Source of the DNA: Saccharomyces paradoxus
Lineage: Eukaryota; Ascomycota; Saccharomycetes; Saccharomycetales; Saccharomycetaceae
Assembly (NCBI RefSeq): GCF_002079055.1
Contig: NC_047490.1
Coordinates: forward strand, 1,116,001-1,180,000
Direction of reading: 5' to 3'
Length of the DNA stretch: 64,000 nucleotides
Shown here: one piece after another, positions 11,854-22,058 of the stretch
Position numbering within the stretch: the stretch's first letter is position 1
How the letters are laid out: each line of letters starts with the position of its first letter
Notes under the pieces: generated by a model
What the model saw: only the letters and a program-made list of their open reading frames with translations
Databases searched by the model: none
Told to the model about the DNA's origin: nothing
Translations under genes and position numbers: made by a program

Positions 11854-12074
11854 CTTTCTACCAAGTGCGGTAGTTTCTTTTTTACTCTCATTAATGAACT
11901 CGAATGGCAGTTCTATACACAAAAGTAAATAACTTATCAAAGGTAATCAAGTAACTATGAATCAAAAATTATGGTTCATAAACTTGTGAATATATTTACA
12001 AAATATTTAATTATTTATGAATTTACTATTGTCAATGAATGAATATTTATTACTTCTTAGTGCTCATGCTGGTA

Positions 12075-14129
12075 TTAATTTAGAATTTTCAATGTCTCTC
12101 TTATAATATTTGTACATTTATTAACATCGTCATCATTGAATCTAGGCTCACTACTTTCTTCAAACATATCTTCATCTGTAAATAAGGTGCTGTCCGTAGG
12201 TTCTTTGATGCTACTATTTTCAATCAATTCCGTCAGTAATGTTTCGTCAAAATTTTTTGGAAACGGCCAACCTTGGTCTTTTATTATCTGTATCAAGGCC
12301 ATATGCCTTATTTCAAAGCCTCCAAAAAGTATCTTATTATACCAGGAGCGTGCTCCTTTTTCGTCTCTCATTTTGATGTAATGCATTACCATTGCGGAGC
12401 AAAATTTGAACGTTAGGGGCACCCTATTTTTATGCATTACCTGTAGCAGTTCTGATAATTCCACTTGCGTTAACGCATGATTTTTATAAGCCACTATGGA
12501 AAAAGGACATAGTGTGGTCGTTAAATTCACATTTTTGGCGAAAGGTTGAGAATAAAAATCCAAAAGAACATCATAGGCCAGTCTTGGCTCACGAGCTTGA
12601 AATCTAATGTAATTCAAAAAAACGTTCAGGATTCCGGTATCATTTCTCCAGTACCTATACTTACGAGCTTCCCTAGAAAGAAAACTCCTGTACTTGTAAT
12701 ATAAATCAAGAAGACAATTCTTAAATTGACCCCTTTCCAATGAAACAAAACTAGAAGACAAGAGGCTTCTATACAGTTCAGTTAAAATTGGAACAGTTAC
12801 TGGCGACGCTATTCGCATTGTGTTCGGCAGGATATTATTGTTGTTCTTCAACTCTTTTTCTAACTCAGACACTGTTAAAGTCGTTGATTTTGTGTGATAG
12901 AGCCACCCCCAAATCCCTAGAGCATTCAAAATATTAGCAGACGGTTTCAAGCTGTACGATGAGAGGAGGTATTTACACACCAATTTTGGGTCGCGGAAGG
13001 CTTGAAAAGATGCAATTAGTTCGCCCATTAAAAATTCCTTGAACAATTTATACTTCATCAGTGGACTGCTTTGTAAACAGGAAATTACATTGAAAAGTTC
13101 TTCCTGCCTATTAGATATTCGAAGCAAATTCAGGTAATGATGAATAGGAAAATTTAATATATGTTCCTTTCCATCGATGTGATTAAGTAATCCTGAGTTT
13201 ATAATGAATTTTAGTTCCTCTTGGAAGGTCTTGATGAATAGCTCAACATTTCCACTTTTCAAAAGGTAATAAAGTAAGGTATTATTGAACTTGACAAAAC
13301 GTAAGCTTTTTTGCTTTGCTCCATCTTCACCAGAATAACAGTGTTGCTCCAATTTCTGTAGTAGGGCTTGAATATATACTTTAATAAATCTGAAATCTTT
13401 CGCCTTAGCAAGGCCATTCACTAAGGCGGCTAAGCTGTCAAATGTATGCAATTTCAGCACTTTTTCCATTATCAACTTTATGTTTGTTTCATCATGCAAA
13501 AAAATTTGGAATGTGGCCAACTGCCTCTCCATCTCAGTACCCTTCATCAACCTATTGGTAAACTTTGTACAGTAGCCAGAAGTGGAGAGAAGAACGTCAT
13601 TTTTCAAAAGAAAGAGATAGTGATTGAAAGATTCAGATTTTGGAATATGATGCCAGAACCACTTGTGGACCTCATCTGGTATATAAAATCCAATCTTTCT
13701 TGCCACCTCAGGGTACAACTCATGTTGATGCAAAATTATATCATATAAAAGTTTCTTCTTTTCGCTTTCCGAGCAATTCTTTATATGCAAGGTATTTTGT
13801 AAGGACCCAAAAAAAGAGGCGTATTCAGTTACTCCAAAAGTCTCACTTAATACACTTTTCAATTGTCGGAGCTCGTATAAATGCTTTTGCACATTTTTCG
13901 AAGATCCGCCTTTGCTAAAACATGGCATCAGTCGTTCAGAATCGCCAAACTGCACAGAATATGAACGATTTAGTTTACTTTCCAACGGACAACTCTTTGT
14001 AGATAAGGAACGCAAATTGGTAATAGGTAGAACTTGGTAGGCGTATGCGCTACCCACATGTTTAAATAGCGGTCGAGTGACCATTTGAGCCAAATTCCCA
14101 AAATAGACACGGTATATACATTTTACCAT
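12075..14129 (-). CDS. ATP22: Atp22, translation activator of mitochondrial ATP6 mRNA
   Basis: 684 codons from the ATG at 14129, exactly the S. cerevisiae length. The frame continues 15 codons upstream only to a GTG, so the ATG reading MVKCIYRVYFGN is taken. Atp22 is a mitochondrial inner-membrane protein needed to translate the ATP6 transcript for subunit a of the Fo sector. The first about 50 residues are basic and hydroxylated, a targeting sequence. The rest is an all-helical, weakly repetitive array without clear catalytic motifs, as in fungal translation activators. The C-terminus is acidic (FTDEDMFEES). The gene is divergent from SBE2 and lies about 220 bases past the tRNA-Met. Confidence 0.95.
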   Translation of the reverse strand: MVKCIYRVYFGNLAQMVTRPLFKHVGSAYAYQVLPITNLRSLSTKSCPLESKLNRSYSVQFGDSERLMPCFSKGGSSKNVQKHLYELRQLKSVLSETFGVTEYASFFGSLQNTLHIKNCSESEKKKLLYDIILHQHELYPEVARKIGFYIPDEVHKWFWHHIPKSESFNHYLFLLKNDVLLSTSGYCTKFTNRLMKGTEMERQLATFQIFLHDETNIKLIMEKVLKLHTFDSLAALVNGLAKAKDFRFIKVYIQALLQKLEQHCYSGEDGAKQKSLRFVKFNNTLLYYLLKSGNVELFIKTFQEELKFIINSGLLNHIDGKEHILNFPIHHYLNLLRISNRQEELFNVISCLQSSPLMKYKLFKEFLMGELIASFQAFRDPKLVCKYLLSSYSLKPSANILNALGIWGWLYHTKSTTLTVSELEKELKNNNNILPNTMRIASPVTVPILTELYRSLLSSSFVSLERGQFKNCLLDLYYKYRSFLSREARKYRYWRNDTGILNVFLNYIRFQAREPRLAYDVLLDFYSQPFAKNVNLTTTLCPFSIVAYKNHALTQVELSELLQVMHKNRVPLTFKFCSAMVMHYIKMRDEKGARSWYNKILFGGFEIRHMALIQIIKDQGWPFPKNFDETLLTELIENSSIKEPTDSTLFTDEDMFEESSEPRFNDDDVNKCTNIIRETLKILN

Positions 14130-14617
14130 GCCAAAAAAAACATCAAAATGAACCCTTAACAGATTTGAAAGCACATTATTACCAGCACGTTAATAAGTTG
14201 TATCGAGCAGAATAGATCTTTATGTAATTCCTTTTTCCCCTTTATGCACTCCATAAGTTAATCCGCGTAGATCACTATATACGCAATGTTTTTTTTTCAG
14301 ATCTGATTAAAGAAAGCAAAAGAGATGTAATATCGATCCTGCTATAATTAGAATACAACTATTGATTATTTATTGTCCTGTTTTTACCAAAGCTACCCAG
14401 CATCTGGCTTTATTACACTATCACTTGTACTTTTAACTCTCCTTTTATATCGTTCTGAAATTTAGAGCCGTTTTGACAAGATTCCTTTTTTCAATTAGTG
14501 CTTCATTCATACGTTCGTTACAAGCTTTGAATTTTGACTTTATTTTTGGACTTCCACCTTTGCTTCATTATATTTTTCGAGCTCTTTTCCTTTTTCTGTT
14601 ATAATCAAATTTTTTAT
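14130..14617. other. Divergent ATP22/SBE2 promoter region
   Basis: 488 bases of AT-rich DNA with T-rich tracts on the SBE2 side. The longer frame into SBE2 from 14534 does not begin with ATG. No other feature is recognised. Confidence 0.5.
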
Positions 14618-17212
14618 ATGACAGCACGTCGTTTGATTAACATAGTTCCTAACACCTCGAAGCTAGACCCTTTAAAGGAGGAGGACTCAACGCATCTAGA
14701 ACAAAGTCATCCTAACAAATCCTCCATAAAGGGCTTGGTGCTTTCAGAAAATAATGAACGCAAAAGCAACAGCCTTCCGTTATCGAAATCCCGATCGGGT
14801 AGTAGTGCATCCAGTAGCACCGTGAGTTCGAATGGAAGGAGTATTGGTACAAGGCGCCCTAGTGCCAACCTAGACTTCAATGTTGGCAACCAAGATCCTC
14901 TTAAAATTGTGTCAGGTTATCATAATGCATACGTGCCTACAGCGAAGTGTATTAGGCCAATATCAGATGACTCTATAGGTACATCGAGCACAGAAATATT
15001 TTCCTCATCGCACTCGAATACGACATCAGATTCACTATGCGCATCTGATATCAGCTCAGAAGAGTGTGAAATAGGAAACAGTAAATCGGGGGATAATCCC
15101 TTCCTTAACAGTGCGAAAGAAGCTGAAAACAGAAGCAATATTACACCTTTAAAGAAAAGCCGACCGGGGTCAATACTACAGAAAACACGCACAGCAGGCA
15201 GCGCTGATAAGACAATTTGCTCAATGAGTACTATAACTACATGCATTCCATCTCGTCAAAGTTCGGTAACAACTCCTAAACTCTCTAGGACAGTAGGACT
15301 GCCTGGATTGAGTAATACAACCAATAGTATAGCCGCATCACAAACTTCTTTCATAAGTGAGAATGACTCTCCTCTTAAACATCATTGCATGAGTACAGCA
15401 GCTTTCCACGAACCGAAAGTCATGCCGATCACAAAAAAACCGTATGTGCATTCCAACAGTACTTCTGCAATATTACCATACAAGACAACCCAACTTACTC
15501 CTTCTCAACGTTACCGTTTGAGGAAAGAGCAAAATGACCAATCCTTGCGGAAAGCCATAAAAAAGAAGGAGAAATTCTACGAGGACCAAGATGCTAACTT
15601 GGAACTTCAAGAGGGTGATGTTGACGGTTCGTTAATTTGGAACATTCCGATGGCTTCTTTATCGACCAGTTCTTTTTTAACATTATCTAAATTTAATAAA
15701 AAAGGAAAAAGTTCAGATTCAACATGGGGAGATGAAGAGATATTAGCACAGGAAAGCAATTACGAAGGAAATCAACACACACGTCCACCGCTCGGTGTAG
15801 ATGGAACCTTCAATCAGGTTCATGGTAGTAAAAAACACACATTATATTCGAGCAACAGGTTGAAAGAATCATGTTTAGACTATAAGGAGCTCCCACCGAC
15901 ATGCATTCCTGGTATATCTCCTGTCTCTGACTCACAGTATATTCAGGATACTATGAAAAATCTCTCCCAGGTTTACCTGCATAGCTCTGAAAAAATCTCT
16001 AAAGGTATTCTTTCTGGTCGTTCCAGATCCTTACAGTGTTTGCCATTGGAATTCAAAGAAGCCAGTAATCAGGGGATGGAAGACCTAATGCTAGTTTCAG
16101 AAGATAAATTAAAAGCCGTAAGTCACTTCCGTCCAAGTTGGCTGCCGCCCAAAGATTTTAAAGAGAGAAAATTGCAAGATAAACAAATCTACAAAAATAT
16201 TGACTTGGCATCGATGGAAGAGTTGCAAAAAAATAGAGAACGCGATGAAAAGGCCAAAAAGAATGGGCAGAATAGGCTAAAATTTCAGCATTTGCTGGAC
16301 CGAGGAGTTACTCGTAACTCGTCGTTAAACGAATTAAAGAAAATTATTTGGGAAACACCTTTGACATCTACAGTACGGCTTCAAATTTACAGTCAACTTC
16401 TACAAAGTGACAGTTGCCTGATAACGGAATGTTTTATAGAATCATTTGAAGAAGTAATGCAGCTACTAAACAAAATGGATTTCCCCAAAGATAAAGAATT
16501 TGAAATAAGACAGCTTATTGAACACGATGTACAGCAGAAAATATTCTATAAAAATGGAACAGATAAGCAAGTCGTTTCTGACTTAATGCTATTATTACAA
16601 CTGAAATCTATATCCCAACAGGGTTTAGTTGCTGGTGATGAGATGCTATTCTATCATTTTTTAACTGATCAATCTTTTGGAACTCTGAAAGAAACGTGGG
16701 AAATGGTCAACTTAATACAAATGTCATGCTTTAGTGAAATCTGCAAGGAAAAATACGATTCAAGAATATTGAATCCTAGGGGAATTGTTGCCCACCTTTT
16801 GCGAAAAGATGAGTTCAAAAATGAGTTCAATGGCAGCTGCCTGAATAGCAACACATGGTGGAACATATTGCAAAGAATGGACCATAAACTTTTTATGTGG
16901 GTAATGGATGTGATTATCGTCCATAATGGTCAAAACTTTGCAAGCTATCCCGTAAAACTCGAAACATTCAAAGACAAAGTATGGGAATACTATAGATCAA
17001 AGAAGGTTGTTGTAAATTATAAGATTCTAGTTTCACTAACGGTTAACGTATTAATAAACTACCATTTTGGGTACGATAATCTGAAACATTTGTCAGATCT
17101 GAATGACAAGCACTTTTGTATTCCACTTTACACAGAGGATAGCATCGAAGAGGAAAACCTCAATAATATTTTCACAAAGTGGTGGTTACATTACTACCGA
17201 AAATTACGCTAA
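14618..17212 (+). CDS. SBE2: Sbe2, bud growth / cell-wall secretion protein
   Basis: 864 codons from the ATG at 14618, the S. cerevisiae length. The extra 28 in-frame codons upstream start at a non-ATG codon and would add a hydrophobic leader not seen in the family, so they are excluded. Sbe2 and its paralogue Sbe22 act in Golgi-to-surface transport of wall components at sites of bud growth. The first about 300 residues are S/T/N-rich and probably disordered, with many phosphorylation-type SP/SR motifs. The conserved Sbe2/Sbe22 region is C-terminal (about 560-864) and rich in helices, ending [11 protein letters not shown]. There is no signal peptide or membrane span. It runs in tandem with YPQ2. 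Confidence 0.94.
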   Translation: MTARRLINIVPNTSKLDPLKEEDSTHLEQSHPNKSSIKGLVLSENNERKSNSLPLSKSRSGSSASSSTVSSNGRSIGTRRPSANLDFNVGNQDPLKIVSGYHNAYVPTAKCIRPISDDSIGTSSTEIFSSSHSNTTSDSLCASDISSEECEIGNSKSGDNPFLNSAKEAENRSNITPLKKSRPGSILQKTRTAGSADKTICSMSTITTCIPSRQSSVTTPKLSRTVGLPGLSNTTNSIAASQTSFISENDSPLKHHCMSTAAFHEPKVMPITKKPYVHSNSTSAILPYKTTQLTPSQRYRLRKEQNDQSLRKAIKKKEKFYEDQDANLELQEGDVDGSLIWNIPMASLSTSSFLTLSKFNKKGKSSDSTWGDEEILAQESNYEGNQHTRPPLGVDGTFNQVHGSKKHTLYSSNRLKESCLDYKELPPTCIPGISPVSDSQYIQDTMKNLSQVYLHSSEKISKGILSGRSRSLQCLPLEFKEASNQGMEDLMLVSEDKLKAVSHFRPSWLPPKDFKERKLQDKQIYKNIDLASMEELQKNRERDEKAKKNGQNRLKFQHLLDRGVTRNSSLNELKKIIWETPLTSTVRLQIYSQLLQSDSCLITECFIESFEEVMQLLNKMDFPKDKEFEIRQLIEHDVQQKIFYKNGTDKQVVSDLMLLLQLKSISQQGLVAGDEMLFYHFLTDQSFGTLKETWEMVNLIQMSCFSEICKEKYDSRILNPRGIVAHLLRKDEFKNEFNGSCLNSNTWWNILQRMDHKLFMWVMDVIIVHNGQNFASYPVKLETFKDKVWEYYRSKKVVVNYKILVSLTVNVLINYHFGYDNLKHLSDLNDKHFCIPLYTEDSIEEENLNNIFTKWWLHYYRKLR

Positions 17213-17747
17213 TGTGCATACAATACATACTAAGAGTTTAACGACCACATTATATTTCTCAACTTCCTTTCACATAAAAACTTATAAATGCATACATACA
17301 GAAATTATTTTCAATTAATTTAATAATATATATTTAATAAACGATGAATTGTTCTTATTAAGTTCTTTTATCATCCTTTTTGTCCTCATTTTTTTTTGGC
17401 TGATTTCTACGGCATACACCTACGTGCTGCAAAAATTTCTCAGAATGGACGAGATTGTTCGCGAAAAAAGATTCCGCTCAGTGATTTATGGTGAAATAGG
17501 TGCTACTGTTATCATTAAGTATCTTTTTGGCATAGCTCTTCGCTTGAGAAGGGATGAAAACAAATAAAAACATAAACGTGCACACAAACATCAACTGGTT
17601 TTTTCTGGTAATAATATTCGTCACCAACGAGAACAAATAAAGTAGCATTCTTTTCGTTTCCTAAACACAGTATTTATTGATATTAATCAATAAGATTCGT
17701 TGTTATCGGTGCTAAAAATTGTAAAGTGAAAATAAAAAATCCTTTCC
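17213..17747. other. Spacer SBE2 to YPQ2
   Basis: 535 bases without a supported gene. A 72-codon hydrophobic frame (17349-17567) starts at TTG and has an ATG only for its last about 40 codons. The stretch before YPQ2 is A/T-rich, as in a promoter. Confidence 0.45.
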
Positions 17748-18692
17748 ATGTCGTGCTTAAATAGCATATGGCCTACTGTATCCAATTTATGCGGATCATT
17801 ATCCTTTTTCACCTCTGTTATTTCATTGTTCCCGCAAATCATTGAAACTTATCGAGATAAATCTGTCGATGGGTTATCGCCATATTTTTTGTTAGCTTGG
17901 TTGTGTGGAGACATTACCTCGCTGATAGGGGCAAAGCTGACAGGACAATTGCTATTCCAAATACTTCTAGCAATATATTTTCTGTTGAACGATTCGTTTG
18001 TATGTGGTCAATACTATTATTATGGCGTGTTGCATGAAAATAAACTGGCAACTATTGGTCATGAGCCTAAACCTCTTCTTCCTGAACTAGTTGAAAATGG
18101 TGAGCTTTTAAGGGAGGAGGAAGACATGATACAAGGCGTGGAAAGCCCTAGAAGCAGTAGAAGGAGGTCTGCCATTACGGCAGCCTTGGCCATAGCTCAT
18201 ACTATAAGTACAGCTAGCGCGTACCCGCTAAATGTAGGCTCCATCCAACCACAAATGGCGCCTCCTGGAGATGATAAAAATAGCCAGCTGGGTACAGTTT
18301 TGTCTTGGATTGGCGCTTCCTTCTACGTAGGTGCACGTATTCCACAACTAATCAAGAATTACAATAGAAAGTCCACAGACGGTTTGTCTCCCTTCCTCTT
18401 TGCTACAACTCTACTTTGCAATATCACGTATAATATGAGTATTTTCACAAGCTGTCAATTTTTAACTAGTCAGAACAAAAGGGAATTTATCATGAACGAG
18501 TTGCCCTTTATCTTTGGAAGCGCTGGAACAATTGCATTTGATTTGATATACTTCTATCAATACTACATCCTTTATGCAACTGATATGCAACTACGTGAAC
18601 TGGAAAGAGAGCTATACGGCCCTGAAGAAGACAATGCGGAGCAACTAGTAACTGAACGCACATCACTGTTGTCTGGTGAAACACAAGCGTAG
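17748..18692 (+). CDS. YPQ2: Ypq2, vacuolar PQ-loop cationic amino acid transporter
   Basis: 314 codons (317 in S. cerevisiae as I recall). A seven-helix membrane protein with two PQ-loop repeats: FPQIIETYRDKSVDGLSP (PQ at 29-30) and IPQLIKNYNRKSTDGLSP (PQ at 199-200). The repeats are separated by an acidic and basic cytosolic loop (about 105-180). Family members export arginine and lysine across the vacuolar or lysosomal membrane. The C-terminus ends ERTSLLSGETQA, with an acidic dileucine-type signal suited to AP-3 sorting to the vacuole. The paralogues are Ypq1 and Ypq3; synteny supports Ypq2. The ATG at 17748 gives the normal N-terminus. Confidence 0.94.
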   Translation: MSCLNSIWPTVSNLCGSLSFFTSVISLFPQIIETYRDKSVDGLSPYFLLAWLCGDITSLIGAKLTGQLLFQILLAIYFLLNDSFVCGQYYYYGVLHENKLATIGHEPKPLLPELVENGELLREEEDMIQGVESPRSSRRRSAITAALAIAHTISTASAYPLNVGSIQPQMAPPGDDKNSQLGTVLSWIGASFYVGARIPQLIKNYNRKSTDGLSPFLFATTLLCNITYNMSIFTSCQFLTSQNKREFIMNELPFIFGSAGTIAFDLIYFYQYYILYATDMQLRELERELYGPEEDNAEQLVTERTSLLSGETQA

Positions 18693-19244
18693 TTTCTCCA
18701 TGTAGAGTCCTATTATACATATTCTAACAGTGCTCTCCGCTCCTTGGGATAGCCCTTGTGAGATCCTTTTTCCTAATAAGTATACTACGTTCCTACCCCG
18801 TGTAAAAGTACTCAACTATAGTTAGCGCCAGTTTTACGTAAAACTTTCTATGTCTCTGTTTGCATTCGCCACAGCTTCAAGCACATATAGTTTGTCTCAC
18901 TAATATTAATAATGAAAGTTGTTATGTATTCACAGTGAACGCTTGCGTACAGTACACTAGCAAGAGTTTTAATCTGGCCTGGATTAATAATCTTTCATTT
19001 TGCCTAGCCATCTGGGGCGGGTTTGGCTGGGTTAGCTTCTCCTTAGTCATGAAGAAAAAAAAATCGCCCGCAAGTGTCTCGAAAAAGGAAAAATGCCCAC
19101 GCGTATAAGAGTAAACCCAAGCTGCTCGAGGTTTCGAAAGCCTGTAGATTCTTTTTTGTAATCGTAGTTACACTTGCCTGCAAGAGTAATACAGTACAGC
19201 AGCAAATAGCAAACAGTACAAAAGTAAACGTCGTATTATCAATA
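18693..19244. promoter_or_regulatory. TRR1 upstream region with Yap1/Skn7-type sites
   Basis: 552 bases between YPQ2 and TRR1. TTAGTCA at 19043-19049 matches the Yap1 response element, and a GC-rich block just upstream (19015-19035, including GGCTGGG) resembles Skn7 sites. TRR1 is known to be induced by both factors in oxidative stress. The open frame entering TRR1 from 19074 lacks an ATG before 19245. Confidence 0.6.
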
Positions 19245-20204
19245 ATGGTTCACAACAAAGTTACTATCATCGGTTCAGGCCCAGCTGCGCACACCGCCGC
19301 CATCTATTTAGCAAGAGCAGAAATCAAACCAATCTTATACGAAGGTATGATGGCGAACGGTATTGCTGCCGGTGGGCAACTAACCACCACCACAGAAATT
19401 GAAAACTTTCCAGGTTTCCCAGATGGTCTGACAGGTAGCGAACTGATGGACAGAATGAGAGAACAATCCACGAAATTTGGCACTGAAATTATTACAGAGA
19501 CAGTTTCCAAAGTTGATCTGTCTTCCAAGCCATTCAAATTATGGACCGAATTTAATGAAGATGCAGAACCTGTGACCACGGACGCTATAATCTTAGCCAC
19601 AGGCGCTTCTGCTAAGAGAATGCACTTACCGGGTGAGGAAACCTACTGGCAAAAGGGTATTTCTGCCTGTGCCGTGTGTGATGGTGCCGTTCCTATTTTC
19701 AGAAACAAGCCATTGGCAGTTATTGGTGGTGGTGACTCTGCATGTGAAGAAGCTCAGTTCTTGACCAAGTACGGCTCAAAAGTGTTCATGCTTGTCAGAA
19801 AAGATCATTTGCGTGCTTCTACCATTATGCAAAAACGTGCTGAGCAGAACGAAAAAATTGAAATCCTTTACAATACTGTTGCGCTAGAAGCTAAGGGGGA
19901 TGGTAAATTATTGAATGCCTTAAGGATTAAGAACACTAAAAAGAATGAAGAAGCTGACTTGCCAGTCAACGGTTTATTTTACGCTATTGGCCACTCTCCA
20001 GCAACGAAAATTGTCGCTGGCCAAGTCAACACTGATGAAGCAGGCTACATTAAGACTGTCCCAGGCTCCTCATTGACCTCTGTGCCAGGGTTTTTCGCTG
20101 CTGGTGATGTCCAGGATTCTAAATACAGACAAGCTATTACTTCTGCTGGCTCCGGTTGTATGGCCGCTTTGGACGCTGAGAAATACTTAACTTCCTTAGA
20201 ATAG
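19245..20204 (+). CDS. TRR1: Thioredoxin reductase, cytosolic
   Basis: 319 codons from the ATG at 19245. It reduces thioredoxin with NADPH through FAD and a redox disulfide, supporting ribonucleotide reductase, peroxiredoxins and sulfate assimilation. Visible motifs: [10 protein letters not shown] (10-19) binds the FAD ADP moiety; CAVC (142-145) is the redox pair; GGGDSACEE (161-169) is the NADPH fold; ATG-A and the C-terminal GDVQD complete the low-molecular-weight TrxR pattern. Only about five residues differ from S. cerevisiae Trr1 as I remember it (for example NKTEADLP- and GHSPATK-region changes). The mitochondrial paralogue Trr2 has a targeting extension. Upstream non-ATG codons in frame are not used. 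Codon bias is high. Confidence 0.98.
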   Translation: MVHNKVTIIGSGPAAHTAAIYLARAEIKPILYEGMMANGIAAGGQLTTTTEIENFPGFPDGLTGSELMDRMREQSTKFGTEIITETVSKVDLSSKPFKLWTEFNEDAEPVTTDAIILATGASAKRMHLPGEETYWQKGISACAVCDGAVPIFRNKPLAVIGGGDSACEEAQFLTKYGSKVFMLVRKDHLRASTIMQKRAEQNEKIEILYNTVALEAKGDGKLLNALRIKNTKKNEEADLPVNGLFYAIGHSPATKIVAGQVNTDEAGYIKTVPGSSLTSVPGFFAAGDVQDSKYRQAITSAGSGCMAALDAEKYLTSLE

Positions 20205-20696
20205 ATGGATTTTCCATTATAAAATAGATACACACAAAATTTTGTATACTCATTCGACAAATCGTTCCTTTTTCATTTTCTTTAACAAAAAACCAACCAT
20301 AAATTTTACGTCGTTTCTTCTTTATTAGAAAACGCTAATACATAAACTATATATTGTGCGTCCGGATTAAACTTTTTAAACACATTACATGAGCCACCGG
20401 CCTTAATAAATAACGCGTGATTGCTTATACACCGACTATTAGATTATGACTAATAATTATTGCTGCGCTTCCCACCTGCAGTTTTCTTGTCGCCTTTGTC
20501 AAAAAGAAAAAAAAACGTCCTGCGCTGATTAACCTGTTAAAGAGTGATTCAATACCAGATAATTCTATAACCACAGTCCCTGTTGTGTTCATTCTTTCGG
20601 ATAGGTTTGTAATATAGCATCTGATATTAGAGCTACTGGCAACTACTTGAGTTCAAACAGGAAAAAATACGCAAGAAAACCTACTATTCCTTTATT
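20205..20696. promoter_or_regulatory. TRP4 upstream region with Gcn4-like sites
   Basis: 492 bases between TRR1 and TRP4. Near-matches to the Gcn4 site TGACTCA lie at 20447-20453 (TGACTAA, followed by an AT-rich TAATTATT-like stretch) and 20545-20551 (TGATTCA). TRP4 is known to be under general amino acid control with two upstream elements, one also bound by Pho2. Assigning these two sites to those elements is an inference. Confidence 0.45.
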
Positions 20697-21839
20697 ATGT
20701 CTGAGGCGACTCTGTTATCTTATACTAAGAAATTATTGGATTCACCGCCACAATTGACTAGCGTAGACTTACACGATGCGCTACTGGTCATATTAAGTCT
20801 TTTGAAGAAATGTGACACAGATAACGATGAGAATCTTTCCATCTATACCAAGGTTTCCAGTTTTCTCACGGCATTGAGAGTTACTAAACTTGATCATAAA
20901 GCGGAATACATTGCAGAAGCTGCGAAGGCCGTGCTGAGACATTCCGACCTTGTTGATCTACCTTTACCGATGAAGAACGGATTATCATCAGAGGAAGGGC
21001 CAGTGATCTTAGATATTGTAGGTACCGGTGGTGACGGACAGAATACTTTTAATGTTTCCACTTCTGCTGCTATCGTTGCTTCCGGGATTCAGGGTCTGAA
21101 AGTTTGTAAACACGGCGGTAAAGCTTCCACATCTAATAGTGGGGCTGGTGACCTGATTGGAACTTTAGGCTGTGATATATCCAAGGTTACTTCATCAACA
21201 GTGCCCAGCTTATGGCCAGATAACACATTTCTGTTTCTACTTGCCCCTTTTTTTCATCATGGAATGGGTCACGCTTCAAAGATACGCAAACTTCTTGGAA
21301 TTCCAACCATTTTCAACGTGCTAGGACCACTTCTACATCCAGTTAGTCACGTCAATAAAAGAATATTAGGCGTTTACTCAAAGGAGCTTGCGCCTGAATA
21401 TGCCAAGGCAGCCGCTTTGGTATATCCAGAAAGCGAAACTTTCATAGTTTGGGGGCATGTTGGGTTAGACGAGGTATCACCTATAGGTAAAACTACCGTC
21501 TGGCATGTCGATCCAACATCTTCCGAACTTAAACTGAAAACCTTCCAATTAGAACCTTCAATGTTTGGTTTGGAAGAGCACGAATTGTCGAAGTGTGCTT
21601 CATACGGGCCCAAAGTGAATGCAAGAATTCTAAGAGAGGAAGTCCTGTCCGGCAAAAACCACCTTGGCGACAATAATGCTATTTATGACTACATTTTGAT
21701 GAACACCGCCGCGTTATATTGTTTGAGCCAAGGTCATCAGAACTGGAAGGAAGGGATCATCAAGGCAGAACAAAGCATACATTCCGGTAACGCATTACGT
21801 TCTTTAGAACACTTTATAGCTAGTGTGAACTCCTTGTAG
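20697..21839 (+). CDS. TRP4: Anthranilate phosphoribosyltransferase
   Basis: 380 codons, the S. cerevisiae length. It transfers phosphoribose from PRPP to anthranilate, the second committed step of tryptophan synthesis, in the cytosol as a homodimer. The helical N-terminal domain (about 1-95) is followed by the catalytic domain with GTGGDG (109-114) for PRPP, KHGGKAS (138-144) and NSGAGD for substrate binding, and the DEVSP loop for metal. It differs from S. cerevisiae Trp4 at roughly 25-30 positions by memory, with none in these motifs. This is one of the better markers that the strain is a sister species. The ATG at 20697 gives the family N-terminus. Confidence 0.97.
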   Translation: MSEATLLSYTKKLLDSPPQLTSVDLHDALLVILSLLKKCDTDNDENLSIYTKVSSFLTALRVTKLDHKAEYIAEAAKAVLRHSDLVDLPLPMKNGLSSEEGPVILDIVGTGGDGQNTFNVSTSAAIVASGIQGLKVCKHGGKASTSNSGAGDLIGTLGCDISKVTSSTVPSLWPDNTFLFLLAPFFHHGMGHASKIRKLLGIPTIFNVLGPLLHPVSHVNKRILGVYSKELAPEYAKAAALVYPESETFIVWGHVGLDEVSPIGKTTVWHVDPTSSELKLKTFQLEPSMFGLEEHELSKCASYGPKVNARILREEVLSGKNHLGDNNAIYDYILMNTAALYCLSQGHQNWKEGIIKAEQSIHSGNALRSLEHFIASVNSL

Positions 21840-21912
21840 ACATTATTTCATAAGTCATAAATGAACTAGATAGAAATCTTTTATTTGTACTGATCTGAAC
21901 ATTACCCTAATT

Positions 21913-21918
21913 ACGCGT
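21913..21918. promoter_or_regulatory. MluI cell-cycle box upstream of SPC110
   Basis: A perfect ACGCGT 141 bases before the SPC110 ATG. MBF (Mbp1-Swi6) binds this element to drive G1/S transcription, and SPC110 is known to be cell-cycle regulated. Confidence 0.7.
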
Positions 21919-22058
21919 CGTTAGTTTTAACTCTTCATTTTGAAGGAAAACAAATAAACAAAGAGTTAATGTGGGACATATACAATGCGCACAGGTATTT
22001 CAAGAAAACTTTGTCGGTTACATCCCACATAAAGCGATAAACGGTTGAGGAAACATTC

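Noticed and set aside
17349-17567. 72-codon hydrophobic frame between SBE2 and YPQ2
   Set aside because: Starts at TTG with an ATG only at residue 33; T-rich DNA gives hydrophobic residues by chance. Nothing recognised.
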